From Streptomyces flaveus (GTDB taxonomy: Bacteria > Actinomycetota > Actinomycetes > Streptomycetales > Streptomycetaceae), in assembly GCF_014647675.1 (NCBI RefSeq), contig NZ_BMPQ01000016.1, positions 124,001 through 188,000 of the forward strand: DNA of 64,000 nucleotides, given 5' to 3'. Shown piece after piece: positions 53,071 through 61,404 of the stretch (position 1 is its first letter; each line of letters starts with the position of its first letter). The position numbers and the translations under genes are program-made. The notes under the pieces were generated by a model, which was not told the origin of the DNA, did not search any database, and saw only the letters and a program-made list of their open reading frames with translations.

Positions 53071-53712
53071 TCAGCTGTCCGCCCGTCCGCCACTGTCGTC
53101 GTCTCTGTTGCGCCAGAAGGCGGGGCACTCAGTCTTTGCTGCCGCTGCCAGGTTCTGATCGATCCGGTTGCGCTCGAACTCCAGGGTTCGTGACTTCCCC
53201 GCCCCGTCGACGCGGAATGTGTCGGCCGGTTCGTCGGGACGATCCCTGACGGCCACCAGCATGTGCTCGCCCTTCCGGTAGGGATACTCGCCCATCTCCT
53301 TGGCGCTCAGGGCGGTGAACTGGATCTGCCGCTCAGCGCCCTGGCTCGGCTTGATCCATTCCGTAACGGTGAGGGTCACCTTGACCGTATCGTCCTGTCC
53401 GGGGTGATCGCGTACCGCCACCACGTCCCCTTCGACAATCATCGGCGAGCAGGCAATCCACTCCATGTGGCTCAGCGCCTGCCCCTGGTCCTGCTGGGCT
53501 CCGCCTGAATCACCGTCCGCAAGCGCATAAGCCAGGAGAACGAGGGCCAGGGACGCCGCGGCGACCAGGGCACCGACGACGATGCCAGGACGCTTCGACC
53601 AGGCAGGGTGCGCACGGAGCGGGGTGGCGGGTTCTTCACCGCCGACCGCTTCGCCTATCAGGCCGAGGGCCAGGCGCAACTGATGCTCCTCCGGGCCGGT
53701 CAACTGAGTCAT
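53071..53712 (-). CDS. Membrane-anchored anti-sigma-like protein
   Basis: This 213-residue protein has a short cytosolic N-terminus, one membrane helix (IVVGALVAAASLALVLLAYAL, about residues 43-63) and an extracytoplasmic domain with two Cys (IACSP and TECPAF). No zinc anti-sigma HxxxCxxC motif is seen. Its start lies one base after the ECF sigma factor's stop, the classic sigma/anti-sigma arrangement, so it probably holds the sigma factor and senses an external signal. Confidence 0.7.
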   Translation of the reverse strand: MTQLTGPEEHQLRLALGLIGEAVGGEEPATPLRAHPAWSKRPGIVVGALVAAASLALVLLAYALADGDSGGAQQDQGQALSHMEWIACSPMIVEGDVVAVRDHPGQDDTVKVTLTVTEWIKPSQGAERQIQFTALSAKEMGEYPYRKGEHMLVAVRDRPDEPADTFRVDGAGKSRTLEFERNRIDQNLAAAAKTECPAFWRNRDDDSGGRADS

Positions 53713-53713
53713 G

Positions 53714-54223
53714 TCAGATCACCTCCACTTGGCGCAGCCGCGCCCGCATCGCCGCATGGGCCGTGTGCAGGCGGCTTTTGATCGTTCCTTCGGGGACGCG
53801 CAGGAGCAGCGCTATCTCGCGGATGGGCAGGTCCGCGTAGTAACGCAGCACCAGTACCTGCCGCTGTGCCGCGGGCATCGACTCAAGCTCCTCCGCCACC
53901 GCCAGGGCAAGGACCCGGTGTTCCTCCGAGTGCTCCGCCAGGCGCTGACGCAGTCCGGCGTCTCTGCTCTGTGACCGGTGCCAGTCACTCGCCACACGGG
54001 AGGCGACAACGGTGAGCCAGGCCAAACGATTGCGCACCTCCGGCCGCGTCGGCTTGGCCTGCTCCTCAAGCAACTTGAGCCTGACCTGCTGCACACCGTC
54101 GTCCAGCGCGTCCCAGGGCACGCCACCCAAGGCCAGTACCGCTCGCACCCGCCTGACCTCTGCCGCATCGGCCAAGCCTGGAGGATCGTCCTTCTCATGG
54201 GCCCGTCGTGCGCTGCGCGCCAT
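53714..54223 (-). CDS. ECF-type RNA polymerase sigma factor
   Basis: This 169-residue factor has a region 2 helix (DDGVQQVRLKLLEE) and a complete region 4 helix-turn-helix (LPIREIALLLRVPEGTIKSR). It should direct transcription in response to the membrane partner encoded immediately downstream. The family has no other domain here. Target promoters are unknown. Confidence 0.88.
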   Translation of the reverse strand: MARSARRAHEKDDPPGLADAAEVRRVRAVLALGGVPWDALDDGVQQVRLKLLEEQAKPTRPEVRNRLAWLTVVASRVASDWHRSQSRDAGLRQRLAEHSEEHRVLALAVAEELESMPAAQRQVLVLRYYADLPIREIALLLRVPEGTIKSRLHTAHAAMRARLRQVEVI

Positions 54224-54444
54224 GGCCGGTCCTTCCTCGTTTCCTTAATGACGGAGCAGTGCGGGGAAACGTTCGGGAGAGCCGGGAATCATCCACGCCG
54301 AGTGCTCCACCGTCACCACTGCGACAGCCGCTGGAGCCGCGCCGGTGCGGGTGCCGCCGCATTCTCGGTGTCAGACCAGGCTCACCGGGCGGGCGGCAAA
54401 GACCTGGAAGCGGCTCCGCCGTCCTGTTCGGCTGAGCGGTGTGG

Positions 54445-54789
54445 TCAGTCGCACGCGCCTGCCGCGGACTCCTGCGCAAACGGCCTGAACTCTTCCGGTT
54501 TGGCCGCCTTGAGTGCTGTGGCGAGGCTGGCCGCGCTCTTGCCGGCCATCTCGTCCTTCAGGCCAATATTCAGGCCGCCCTCGGCCAGGACCTGCCGAGC
54601 CTGGGCGGCGGTACGTGCGCGGCCCTCGAACTCGCCTTCGCCGATCCTGTTGTTGTCATACGGGACGGTGGATCCCTCGCCAAGACCGCGCCATCGGCCT
54701 CCGTCCGGGGCGCAGGAGTCCTCCTCCCACACGATGGCGATGACGTAGCTGTGGCCCGTTTGGATGCGAGGGCTGTGGGCCTTGGCCAT
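54445..54789 (-). CDS. Truncated relative of the anti-sigma-like protein, hypothetical
   Basis: A 114-residue frame starts at an ATG with an in-frame stop 24 bases upstream and no signal or membrane segment. Its core (TGHSYVIAIVWEED, NNRIGEGEFEG) resembles the extracellular domain of the protein at 53071 (KGEHMLVAVRDRPDE, ERNRIDQNLA). It may be the remains of a duplicated membrane protein that lost its N-terminal half, or a small soluble homologue. Similarity was judged by eye only. Confidence 0.4.
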   Translation of the reverse strand: MAKAHSPRIQTGHSYVIAIVWEEDSCAPDGGRWRGLGEGSTVPYDNNRIGEGEFEGRARTAAQARQVLAEGGLNIGLKDEMAGKSAASLATALKAAKPEEFRPFAQESAAGACD

Positions 54790-54955
54790 CTTGACGCGGT
54801 CGCACCGTCCAGGTCACGGGCTCGGGGCGTGTTGGGGCCGGACCTCTGACAGCCCCATCGCGAGACGCACCCCTGACAGATGCGTCACCGCGCGATGTCC
54901 AGGAGTTGACCCTCGACCTTGTGCAGGGCTCAGAGTTCCGGGTGTGGAGAGCGAG

Positions 54956-56044
54956 ATGCGCAGCATTGGTGAGATGGCCCGGGACAGCGGACTGGGCGTG
55001 AGTGCCCTGCGGTTCTACGACCGTGCCGGTGTACTGGTCCCCGCCTGGGTGGATCCGGTGAGTGGCTACCGCTGGTACGGCCCCGAGCAGCTGGAAGAGG
55101 CCCGGTTGCTGGCCCGGTTGCGCCGGGCCGGTATGCCGCTGGCGGACATCCGGCTGGTGCTGGCCGGCTGGTCCAGCGCGGACACCGACCTCGTACGCAA
55201 GCTCCTTCAGACGCATCTGCGCCGTCTCGAACAGGGGCTGTCCGATGCCCGCAGCGAGTTCTCCACACTCCGAGCCCTACTCGAACACAGGGAGAACTCC
55301 ATGACGTCGCTCCGCACCGCCACCATCAGACTGTCCGTCTCCGCACTTGAGCTGGCCGCCGCACTGGACGCGGTCCGATTCGCCGCCAGCACCGACCCGG
55401 AGCTGCCGATGCTCGGCGGTGTCCTGTTCGACATCGAGGACGAGGCACTCCACATCGTGGCCACCGACCGCTACCGGATGGCCATCGCGCGAACCGGTAC
55501 CGCCGGGCAGGGCGGGCCCCGCGTGCAGGTCATCGTGCCCGTCCCGCTCGCCGACGCGATGCGGGCGTTGCTGAGCGGCGAGGAACCCGTCGAGCTCGCT
55601 GTGGACGGTGACCGCGTGACGCTGGAGATGGGGGACGGGAGCCGTCAGGCGGCCGGGCAGTGCCTCGATCACGACTTCCCCGACTACCGTCGCCTCATCC
55701 ACTTGCCGGCCGGGCGCCGCGCCCTGGTCGATGTGCCGGCCTTCCGGAAGGCGGTGGAGACCGGCCCTGTCCGCGCGAGCGAGGTGCGCAAGCTGGACGA
55801 TGTGTCCGTCGCTCTCAGCGTGCTCAAGGTGACGGCCGACGGCACGGTGGCCGTCTGCGAGGACGGTGACGACGGCCAGGACCTGGTCGCTGTCAACCGC
55901 GAGTTCCTGCTGCACGCGCTCGCCGCCGGAGCCCGCGACCAGCTGATCCTGGAGTTCGGCGCCCCCACGGCACCCCTGGCGATCCGCCGGCCCGACGCCG
56001 AAGACACGTTCTCCATGCTGATGCCGGTGCGCCTGGACAACTGA
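54956..56044 (+). CDS. MerR-type regulator fused to a DNA polymerase sliding-clamp domain
   Basis: This 362-residue protein starts with a MerR winged helix (SIGEMARDSGLGVSALRFYD, residues 3-22) and dimerisation coiled coil (to about 115). The rest matches domains II and III of the DnaN beta clamp: LGGVLFDIEDEALHIVATDR near residue 152, FPDYRRLIHLPAGRR near 242 and the C-terminal MLMPVRL. Clamp domain I is replaced by the MerR part. GGAGA precedes the ATG at 54956. The role is unknown; clamp-like dimerisation or interaction with replication proteins is a speculation. Confidence 0.82.
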   Translation: MRSIGEMARDSGLGVSALRFYDRAGVLVPAWVDPVSGYRWYGPEQLEEARLLARLRRAGMPLADIRLVLAGWSSADTDLVRKLLQTHLRRLEQGLSDARSEFSTLRALLEHRENSMTSLRTATIRLSVSALELAAALDAVRFAASTDPELPMLGGVLFDIEDEALHIVATDRYRMAIARTGTAGQGGPRVQVIVPVPLADAMRALLSGEEPVELAVDGDRVTLEMGDGSRQAAGQCLDHDFPDYRRLIHLPAGRRALVDVPAFRKAVETGPVRASEVRKLDDVSVALSVLKVTADGTVAVCEDGDDGQDLVAVNREFLLHALAAGARDQLILEFGAPTAPLAIRRPDAEDTFSMLMPVRLDN

Positions 56045-56178
56045 CCAGGATTTCGCGGGCGGGAGACCAGCGGAGGGACGCGCTCGGTCTCCTGCCATCC
56101 GTGTCAGCGGGATGGTCGCCATCGCGTTACTGGGATGCGGTGCGGTACGACCTGCCGCACACTCTCCAAGTGTTCGTG

Positions 56179-56799
56179 ATGCAGCCCGTCCTTGAGATCC
56201 GCGTCCCCGAGGACTTCGCGCTGTGGCCGATCGTCGGGGCCGAGCCGCACGGCTTCCTGCCGCTCAGCGGCGCGCTCGGTCCCGGCGAGGTCGGTACGGC
56301 GGTCATGAGCATCGCAGCGTGCAACGACGCCGTGCCGGAGGCCGCCGACCAAGCGCCGAGGCCCGCCAGCTCCCTCGGCGCGTTCCTGCACGGGCTGCTG
56401 GCCCTGGACGACCTGTTCGTCTCGGGTGGTCTGCGTGTCACGGACACCTCCACCGGCGTCACCTTGGTGCCGGGCTGCTGCAACGGGCTGGAAGAGCGTG
56501 GCGACTGGCTCGATGTCCTCGACGGCGGCGGCTGGGCCTCCTTCGGCCACGATCCCTCCTCCTTGGCCGAACGGCGCGGCGACACGGTCCGCCTCACCGT
56601 GGACGCCGAGCGGGATGACAGCCCGGTGATCGAGTTGCCCACCGTCGAGTTGCGGCGCCTGCTCGCGGGAGCCGAGCGGACCTGGCCGGCTTCCTCGGCC
56701 TCGCCGCCGCCTGGGCGGTCCGGTGTCTTCCGGAGCGTGCGGCCCAGGTCACGGCCGCGCTCGCACGTGCGCTGGCCTTGCCCGCCTGAGCTGTCGTAA
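56179..56799 (+). CDS. Hypothetical protein, apparent 3' frameshift
   Basis: About 206 residues from the ATG at 56179 (the frame opens at 56101). No known family was recognised; SGALGPGEVGTAVMSIAACN and PGCCNGLEERGDWLDVLDGG are the clearest motifs. After about 56676 the used frame becomes Pro/Arg/Ser-rich, while the -1 frame reads ADLAGFLGLAAAWAV and ends at 56789 with ordinary Streptomyces codon bias. A single lost G near GCCGAGCGG would explain this. Whether this is a real mutation or a read error cannot be told. Confidence 0.5.
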   Translation: MQPVLEIRVPEDFALWPIVGAEPHGFLPLSGALGPGEVGTAVMSIAACNDAVPEAADQAPRPASSLGAFLHGLLALDDLFVSGGLRVTDTSTGVTLVPGCCNGLEERGDWLDVLDGGGWASFGHDPSSLAERRGDTVRLTVDAERDDSPVIELPTVELRRLLAGAERTWPASSASPPPGRSGVFRSVRPRSRPRSHVRWPCPPELS

Positions 56800-56855
56800 C
56801 GGCCGGCTGGTGCTGCCGCTCGGACCGTCCCTTCCCCAGGCCGCGGGCCGGCTGT

Positions 56856-57386
56856 CTACGCCTCGTGCGCCCGGGTGGTCGCCCGCTCTGAGCCGCGTTC
56901 CGTGCGGAGGGGCGACGACGTGTTCGGCTGCTGTAGGGACACCTCGGCCCAGACGGTTTTGGTGTACGCGTCGTGGACGGTGCAGCCCCAGCGGTCCGCA
57001 TACGCCTGGACGAGGAGCAGACCGCGGCCCGACGTCGCGTCGGCAGGCGGGGCGAGGGAGGCGGGGTCGGGGGGCAACCGCTCGGGGCGGGTGTCCGTCA
57101 CCTCGATCCGTACGGCGGTGGGCCGGGGCAGGTGGAGCAGCGTCAGCCGGAAGTCGCGGCCGGGGGCGTTGCCGTGCGTGATGGCGTTGGACGCCAGCTC
57201 GGCCGTGGCGAGGGCGACGGTGCGGGCGGGACCGGAGTCGTGCGGGAGGCCGGTCCACTCGGTGAACTGCTGAACGGCGAGTTGGCGGGCGAGCCGGGCG
57301 CCCCGTCTGGTGCTGCTGAGGTGGAGGGTCAACTGGTGGGCGGGGGTGCGGGGTTCACCGGTGTCGGTGGTCTGTTGCTGTGTCAC
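56856..57386 (-). CDS. Anti-sigma-factor-type ATP-binding protein (HATPase)
   Basis: This protein of about 176 residues is of the RsbW/SpoIIAB-like histidine-kinase-ATPase fold: ATAELASNAITHG (N box), VTDTRPER (G1-like) and SGRGLLLVQAYADRWGC (G2 box). Streptomyces carries many such proteins beside XRE/DUF5753 and DUF397 genes. The GTG at 57386 is taken; an upstream GTG would add 9 residues. It diverges from the XRE gene. Confidence 0.82.
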   Translation of the reverse strand: MTQQQTTDTGEPRTPAHQLTLHLSSTRRGARLARQLAVQQFTEWTGLPHDSGPARTVALATAELASNAITHGNAPGRDFRLTLLHLPRPTAVRIEVTDTRPERLPPDPASLAPPADATSGRGLLLVQAYADRWGCTVHDAYTKTVWAEVSLQQPNTSSPLRTERGSERATTRAHEA

Positions 57387-57481
57387 GGTGTCAGCGTGGG
57401 TGGGCGGGACGCCGGTGACCAGGTACAACGGCCGTACGTCGTCCTCGTCGTACGGAGTACGCGGTCGTTGCCCGCCTTGGT

Positions 57482-57511
57482 TGTACGGGTCCTGTACGGG
57501 CGTTGTACGGG
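57482..57511. repeat. Three direct repeats at exact 11-bp spacing
   Basis: TGTACGGG occurs at 57482, 57493 and 57504, in the divergent spacer of the ATPase and XRE genes. Helical phasing suggests an operator array for the XRE protein. The whole spacer also contains several GTAC motifs. Confidence 0.6.
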
Positions 57512-57629
57512 TCCGGGGCCGTATCCCGGCGATCGCGGCTCGCGTTGAACACGGCCCCGGCGCAGGGGGGTTGACGAGCGCTGTGGGTAGTGGCGGACGG
57601 TGCGCTCCGGGACGGAAGGGCGTGAGGAC

Positions 57630-58484
57630 GTGGGTGCGGTGCGGGAGACGCGGAACAGTCTCGCGGTGAAGACGAAGGAGGAGAGCGACCTGCCGGGTGC
57701 GTGGTCGGCGTACGGCAGGCTGCTCCAATACCTGCGTATGCAGGCCGGGTTGAGCCAGCAAGAGCTTGGGGAGGCGATCGGTTACTCGATGGAGCAGGTC
57801 GCCTCGGTCGAGCAGGGGCGGCGCCCGGCGAAGGCGGCGTTCACCACGGCGGCGGACCGGGTGCTGGATGCGCGGGGGGTCCTGGAGGTCCTCCAGGACG
57901 AGGTGGACCGGGCGAAGCTGCCACGGTTCTTCCGCAACTTCGCGCTCATCGAGGCGGAGGTCTTGAGCCGCTTCTCGTACGATCCGCTGCTGGTGCCGGG
58001 GCTGTTGCAGACGGAGGCGTACGCGCGGGCGGTGTTCGCGGGGCACTGCCCGCCGCTGAGCGAGGAGATCGTGGACCAGCACACGGAGGCACGGCTGAGC
58101 CGTCAGAAGCTGCTGACGCGGGTGCCGATGGCGGAGTTGTCGTTCATCATCAGCGAGGAGGCGCTCCGTAACCCGGTGGGTGATGCCGAGGTCATGCGCG
58201 GCCAGTGGCAACGCCTGCTGGAGGTGGGCGCGTTGCGCAACGTCGAGGTTCAGGTCATGCCTGCCGCGCCGGGGTTCCACGCCGGGCTGAACGGACCGTT
58301 CGTGATGCTGGAGACGAAGGAGCATCAGCACCTCGGATACATCGAGTCCCAGGAGGTCGGGTGCGTCGTCCGTGATCCCGCAGAGGTCAGCGCCTTCGGC
58401 TTGCGCTATGGCAAGCTGCGATCGCAGGCTCTGAACGGCGTCGAGTCTGCGCGGCTCATCGAACGGCTGGCGGGAGAGACATGA
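57630..58484 (+). CDS. XRE-family regulator with DUF5753 domain
   Basis: This 284-residue protein has an XRE helix-turn-helix (GLSQQELGEAIGYSMEQVAS, about residues 40-59) and a C-terminal DUF5753 sensing domain with GLLQTEAYARAV. The GTG at 57630 is preferred; a GTG at 57666 is the alternative. Members of this group (WhiJ-like) act with DUF397 partners in Streptomyces development and antibiotic control. The stop overlaps the DUF397 gene by 4 bases. Confidence 0.88.
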   Translation: MGAVRETRNSLAVKTKEESDLPGAWSAYGRLLQYLRMQAGLSQQELGEAIGYSMEQVASVEQGRRPAKAAFTTAADRVLDARGVLEVLQDEVDRAKLPRFFRNFALIEAEVLSRFSYDPLLVPGLLQTEAYARAVFAGHCPPLSEEIVDQHTEARLSRQKLLTRVPMAELSFIISEEALRNPVGDAEVMRGQWQRLLEVGALRNVEVQVMPAAPGFHAGLNGPFVMLETKEHQHLGYIESQEVGCVVRDPAEVSAFGLRYGKLRSQALNGVESARLIERLAGET

Positions 58485-58687
58485 GCGTGGGGCAGGTAAC
58501 CGAGAACGTGGACGGGCTGCGCTGGTTCAAGAGCAGCTACAGCGGATCGGGCGGCGGCGACTGCGTGGAGGTGGCTGCCGGTCTGGACGCTGTGTACGTA
58601 CGGGACTCAAAGGTTGCGGGTGGCGGGCCAGTACTGCGGGTCAGCCGGGCCGAGTGGGATGCGTTCATAACCCTCGCGGTCGGGTAG
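58481..58687 (+). CDS. DUF397 small protein
   Basis: This 68-residue protein has the family pattern WFKSSYSGSGGGDCVEVA and VYVRDSK. It is translationally coupled (ATGA) to the XRE regulator. DUF397 proteins bind or counteract the XRE partner. Its target genes cannot be read from the sequence. Confidence 0.9.
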   Translation: MSVGQVTENVDGLRWFKSSYSGSGGGDCVEVAAGLDAVYVRDSKVAGGGPVLRVSRAEWDAFITLAVG

Positions 58688-58950
58688 TTCCGCCCGGGGC
58701 CTCCGAGCGGAACAACGGGATGCTTCACGTCACTTGGGGCGAGTAGACCAGCCCGTGGCCGTTCTCGCGGCTCAGAACAGCGACCCCTCCCTCACCGAAA
58801 CGACCCACATGGTGTGGCTCGGTGTCGACCTACCTTCGACAGCTCGAGCAGCTTGGCGTTGCCCGCCCGCGACGTCTTCACCGGCTACTGGTGCGGGCGG
58901 CCGGGCGTACCCAGAAATCCTTTGTGGCGCCGCGGCTCGGGGCCCAGACT

Positions 58951-59472
58951 GTGCCGGTGCTGATCCGACGCGAAACGCCTGCCGATGTCCCTGCCGTAAG
59001 CACCGTCACCGCGGCGGCCTTCGCCAAGCCGGAGACTCCGGTTCCGGTGGAGGTAACCCTCCTCGACGAGCTGCGCACCTGCGACGGCTGGCTGCCGGAA
59101 CTGTCGCTCGTGGCACTCGGCGACAAGGACGAGGTAGTAGGCCACGTGGTCTGCACCCGTGGCCATGTCGGCACTGCCTCCGTCCTGGGTCTCGGCCCGC
59201 TCAGCGTGCACCCCGACCACCAGCGCCGCGGCGTCGGCCTCGCCCTTGTCCACACCGTGCTCGGCGCAGCGGATGCCCTGGGCGAGCCCCTCGTCGCCCT
59301 CCTCGGCAGCCCCGCGTACTACGGCCGCTACGGTTTCCGCACCAGCACGGACTCCGGCATCACCGCACCGGACCCCGCGTGGGGCGAGTACTTCCAGGTC
59401 CGCACCCTGACCGCCCACGACCCCGCGCTGCGGGGCGTCTTCAAGTACGCGGAGCCGTTCGAGCGGGTCTGA
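58951..59472 (+). CDS. GNAT-family N-acetyltransferase
   Basis: About 173 residues with the acetyl-CoA motif GPLSVHPDHQRRGVGLALVHT near residue 90 and SPAYYGRYGF near 125, typical of the YhbS-like acetyltransferase group. The GTG at 58951 gives a start like that of the family (VPVLIRRETPADVP); the frame opens at 58822 but the first 43 residues look non-coding. Substrate unknown. Confidence 0.82.
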   Translation: MPVLIRRETPADVPAVSTVTAAAFAKPETPVPVEVTLLDELRTCDGWLPELSLVALGDKDEVVGHVVCTRGHVGTASVLGLGPLSVHPDHQRRGVGLALVHTVLGAADALGEPLVALLGSPAYYGRYGFRTSTDSGITAPDPAWGEYFQVRTLTAHDPALRGVFKYAEPFERV

Positions 59473-59593
59473 CATCGGTGCAGGGGTCAGCTTTCGAGTT
59501 CCGTCGGGCGATCTCGGCTGCGTAGGCGGCCCAGTCTCCGGCGGCGGCTCGCTGCCAGCCGGGAAGCTGAGATCACGGACGATCTTCTGCTGG

Positions 59594-59823
59594 TCAGCGT
59601 CGCTCGCCCGTGATGCAGACGAGCCAGTGGCCGTTCGCGGTGGGCTGGGCCTCCACCCTGATGGGGGTCAGCAGCGAGAATCGTTCGCTGAGTATGCCGT
59701 CGATCTGCTGGTGCCCGAACTCATCAACACCACCAATCCTGTACAGGACCGCGGCGATCCGGCGTGACTCCAAGGCTGGGATGTCGGGGCGGGCGCTGGA
59801 GCACAAGTACGGGGTGAGCCGGC
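59594..59823 (-). pseudogene. Possible gene remnant, C-terminal fragment
   Basis: A minus-strand frame ending at 59594 reads like protein (IPALESRRIAAVLYRIGGVD...GHWLVCITGERR). It has no convincing start; upstream it runs into the out-of-frame end of the SDR gene. A TTG at about 59806 is the only start-like codon. It may be the tail of a lost gene. Confidence 0.35.
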
Positions 59824-59826
59824 CGG

Positions 59827-60507
59827 TCAGGCGTTGAAGACGGCCTCGGAGCGGTCGCGGTTTTCGTGCAGGTCCCAGTACAGGGGGGCGATCTGCTCGG
59901 GCGTGGCCGTCGGGAAGCCCTCCGGGCCGCCCTCGCCGATCCACACGCCGATCGCCACGTGGGCGGCGTGCACACCGCTGCCGGCCAGTTCCTTGTTCAG
60001 GTTGATCACCCAGTTGCGCAGAGCTGCCTGGGCCGCGTTGGCGTTGCCGAACATCGGCACCGGGTCCACGGAACCGCCGCCGGTGGTGAACAGCAGGCTC
60101 CCGGCGCCCGCCTCGCGCATCGCGGGTAGTACCGTCCGGGCTGCCGTGATGGCGCCGTAGAAGCCGTACTCGATCATTGGCTGCAGATTGTCCACCGTGA
60201 CCTCCGAGGGAGCGGCCAGGGTGAGGCCGGGCACCGGGGAGTGCGGGGCCGGCGAATACTCCAGTACGTCGATGCCGCCGAAGCGGGCCTTGGCCGCGTC
60301 CAGGGCATCGGTCAGTGAGGCGCGGTCGAGGATGTCGGCGGGGAACGCGGCTGCCGTGATGCCTTCCTGGCCGAGCTGGGCGACCAGCGTTTCCAGCTTC
60401 TCCTTGGTACGGGCGATCAGGGCGACGTCGAAGCCGCGGCTGCCGAAGGTGCGGGCGATGGCCAGGCCCATGCCGGGGCCGGCGCCGACGATGGCGAGAG
60501 TGGGCAC
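59827..60507 (-). CDS. Short-chain dehydrogenase-like protein lacking the catalytic Tyr/Lys
   Basis: This 226-residue Rossmann protein starts with VGAGPGMGLAIARTFG. The usual YxxxK is replaced: the matching segment reads FGNANAAQAALRNW, with no Tyr or Lys. It is therefore an atypical SDR, possibly an NAD(P)-binding or -sensing protein, or an enzyme with another mechanism. The GTG at 60507 is favoured; an ATG at 60543 would add 12 residues. It lies 80 bases after the DsbA-type gene, on the same strand. Confidence 0.78.
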   Translation of the reverse strand: MPTLAIVGAGPGMGLAIARTFGSRGFDVALIARTKEKLETLVAQLGQEGITAAAFPADILDRASLTDALDAAKARFGGIDVLEYSPAPHSPVPGLTLAAPSEVTVDNLQPMIEYGFYGAITAARTVLPAMREAGAGSLLFTTGGGSVDPVPMFGNANAAQAALRNWVINLNKELAGSGVHAAHVAIGVWIGEGGPEGFPTATPEQIAPLYWDLHENRDRSEAVFNA

Positions 60508-60587
60508 AGTGAGATCTCTTCCGTGTGGTGACCGCCGGGACATGCGGAGATCGGATGCCCGGTCGGCGTGTGGGTCAGGTGTGTAGA

Positions 60588-61307
60588 TCAGGCGTGGGCG
60601 GCGTGGTCGGCGGGAACTGCGCAGCCGTCCGGGCCGCAGATCGCCGCGTCGTTGTCGGCATCGAGAACGGTCGGGTGGGTCTCGTCCCAGACCTGGCGCA
60701 GGATGCCGAGCAGGGTGTCGGTGTCCTGCGCTCCTGCAACGGCGTACCGGCCGTCGATGACGGTGAAGGGGGCACCGGTTGCCCCGAGCTGCTGCGCCTG
60801 GTGTGCGTCTTCCTGTACCTGACGGCGGTAGCGCCGGTCGGCGAGCACCTGGCGAGTCTGGTCGCGGTCCAGACCGATCTCGTCGGCCAGGCCGAGCAGG
60901 TCGTCGAGCGTGAAGATCGACTCGGCTTTGCCGAAGTAGGCGCGGAAGATCATGCTCCAGGCTTCGCCGTTCTTGCCTTCGGCGGAGGCGTGAGCCAGGA
61001 ACTCGTGGGCCAGGTCGGTGTTCCCGACTCGGTTGTCCAGGACCCGGTAGGGGGCCAGGCCCTCGGAGGCGGCCATGCCTTCGACATCCGGTACGCCGGC
61101 CTGCCCGGGGATGACGCCGTACTTGGCCAGCACAAATTCGCGGACGCTGAGCGTGCGGTCCTCGGGGAGGCCACTGCCCAGAGGGAACGAGCGGTGGACC
61201 ACCTCTACGTGGCCGCTGTGCTCGAATCGCTCCACGGCCCGATCCAACCGATGGCTGCCCAGACCGCACCAGGGGCAGGCGATCTCAGACCAGATCTCTA
61301 CCTTCAT
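60588..61307 (-). CDS. DsbA-family oxidoreductase, FrnE type
   Basis: This 239-residue protein has the CPWC active site at C11/C14 in a thioredoxin fold with a large helical insertion and the cis-Pro motif GATGAPFTVIDG. FrnE-type proteins are cytosolic disulphide or 2-hydroxychromene-2-carboxylate isomerase-like enzymes. GGAGG precedes the ATG at 61307. The gene diverges from an HxlR regulator 97 bases away and probably responds to it, maybe to electrophile or redox stress. Confidence 0.87.
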   Translation of the reverse strand: MKVEIWSEIACPWCGLGSHRLDRAVERFEHSGHVEVVHRSFPLGSGLPEDRTLSVREFVLAKYGVIPGQAGVPDVEGMAASEGLAPYRVLDNRVGNTDLAHEFLAHASAEGKNGEAWSMIFRAYFGKAESIFTLDDLLGLADEIGLDRDQTRQVLADRRYRRQVQEDAHQAQQLGATGAPFTVIDGRYAVAGAQDTDTLLGILRQVWDETHPTVLDADNDAAICGPDGCAVPADHAAHA

Positions 61308-61404
61308 ACCCTGACCTCCAATTCCTACTATTCGTTCGTAACGCCATGATGAGCCAGTATGGAAGGCGATACAAAAGGCACATCGGTGTGCGCGACGGAG
61401 AGGA

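Noticed and set aside
52887..53249. 120-codon frame downstream of the phosphatidyltransferase
   Set aside because: It crosses a terminator hairpin and overlaps the anti-sigma-like gene; its composition is not protein-like.
54656..55216. 186-codon minus-strand frame over the MerR-clamp start
   Set aside because: No recognisable domain, overlaps the DNA-binding domain of the plus-strand gene and a start region with a good ribosome site.
58822..58950. N-terminal extension of the GNAT gene
   Set aside because: The extra 43 residues lack family similarity and have no ribosome site; the GTG at 58951 gives the usual N-terminus.
61326..61340. Possible HxlR operator TAC...GTA between the DsbA and HxlR genes
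   Set aside because: Only three to four bases per arm match; it is too weak to call as a site.
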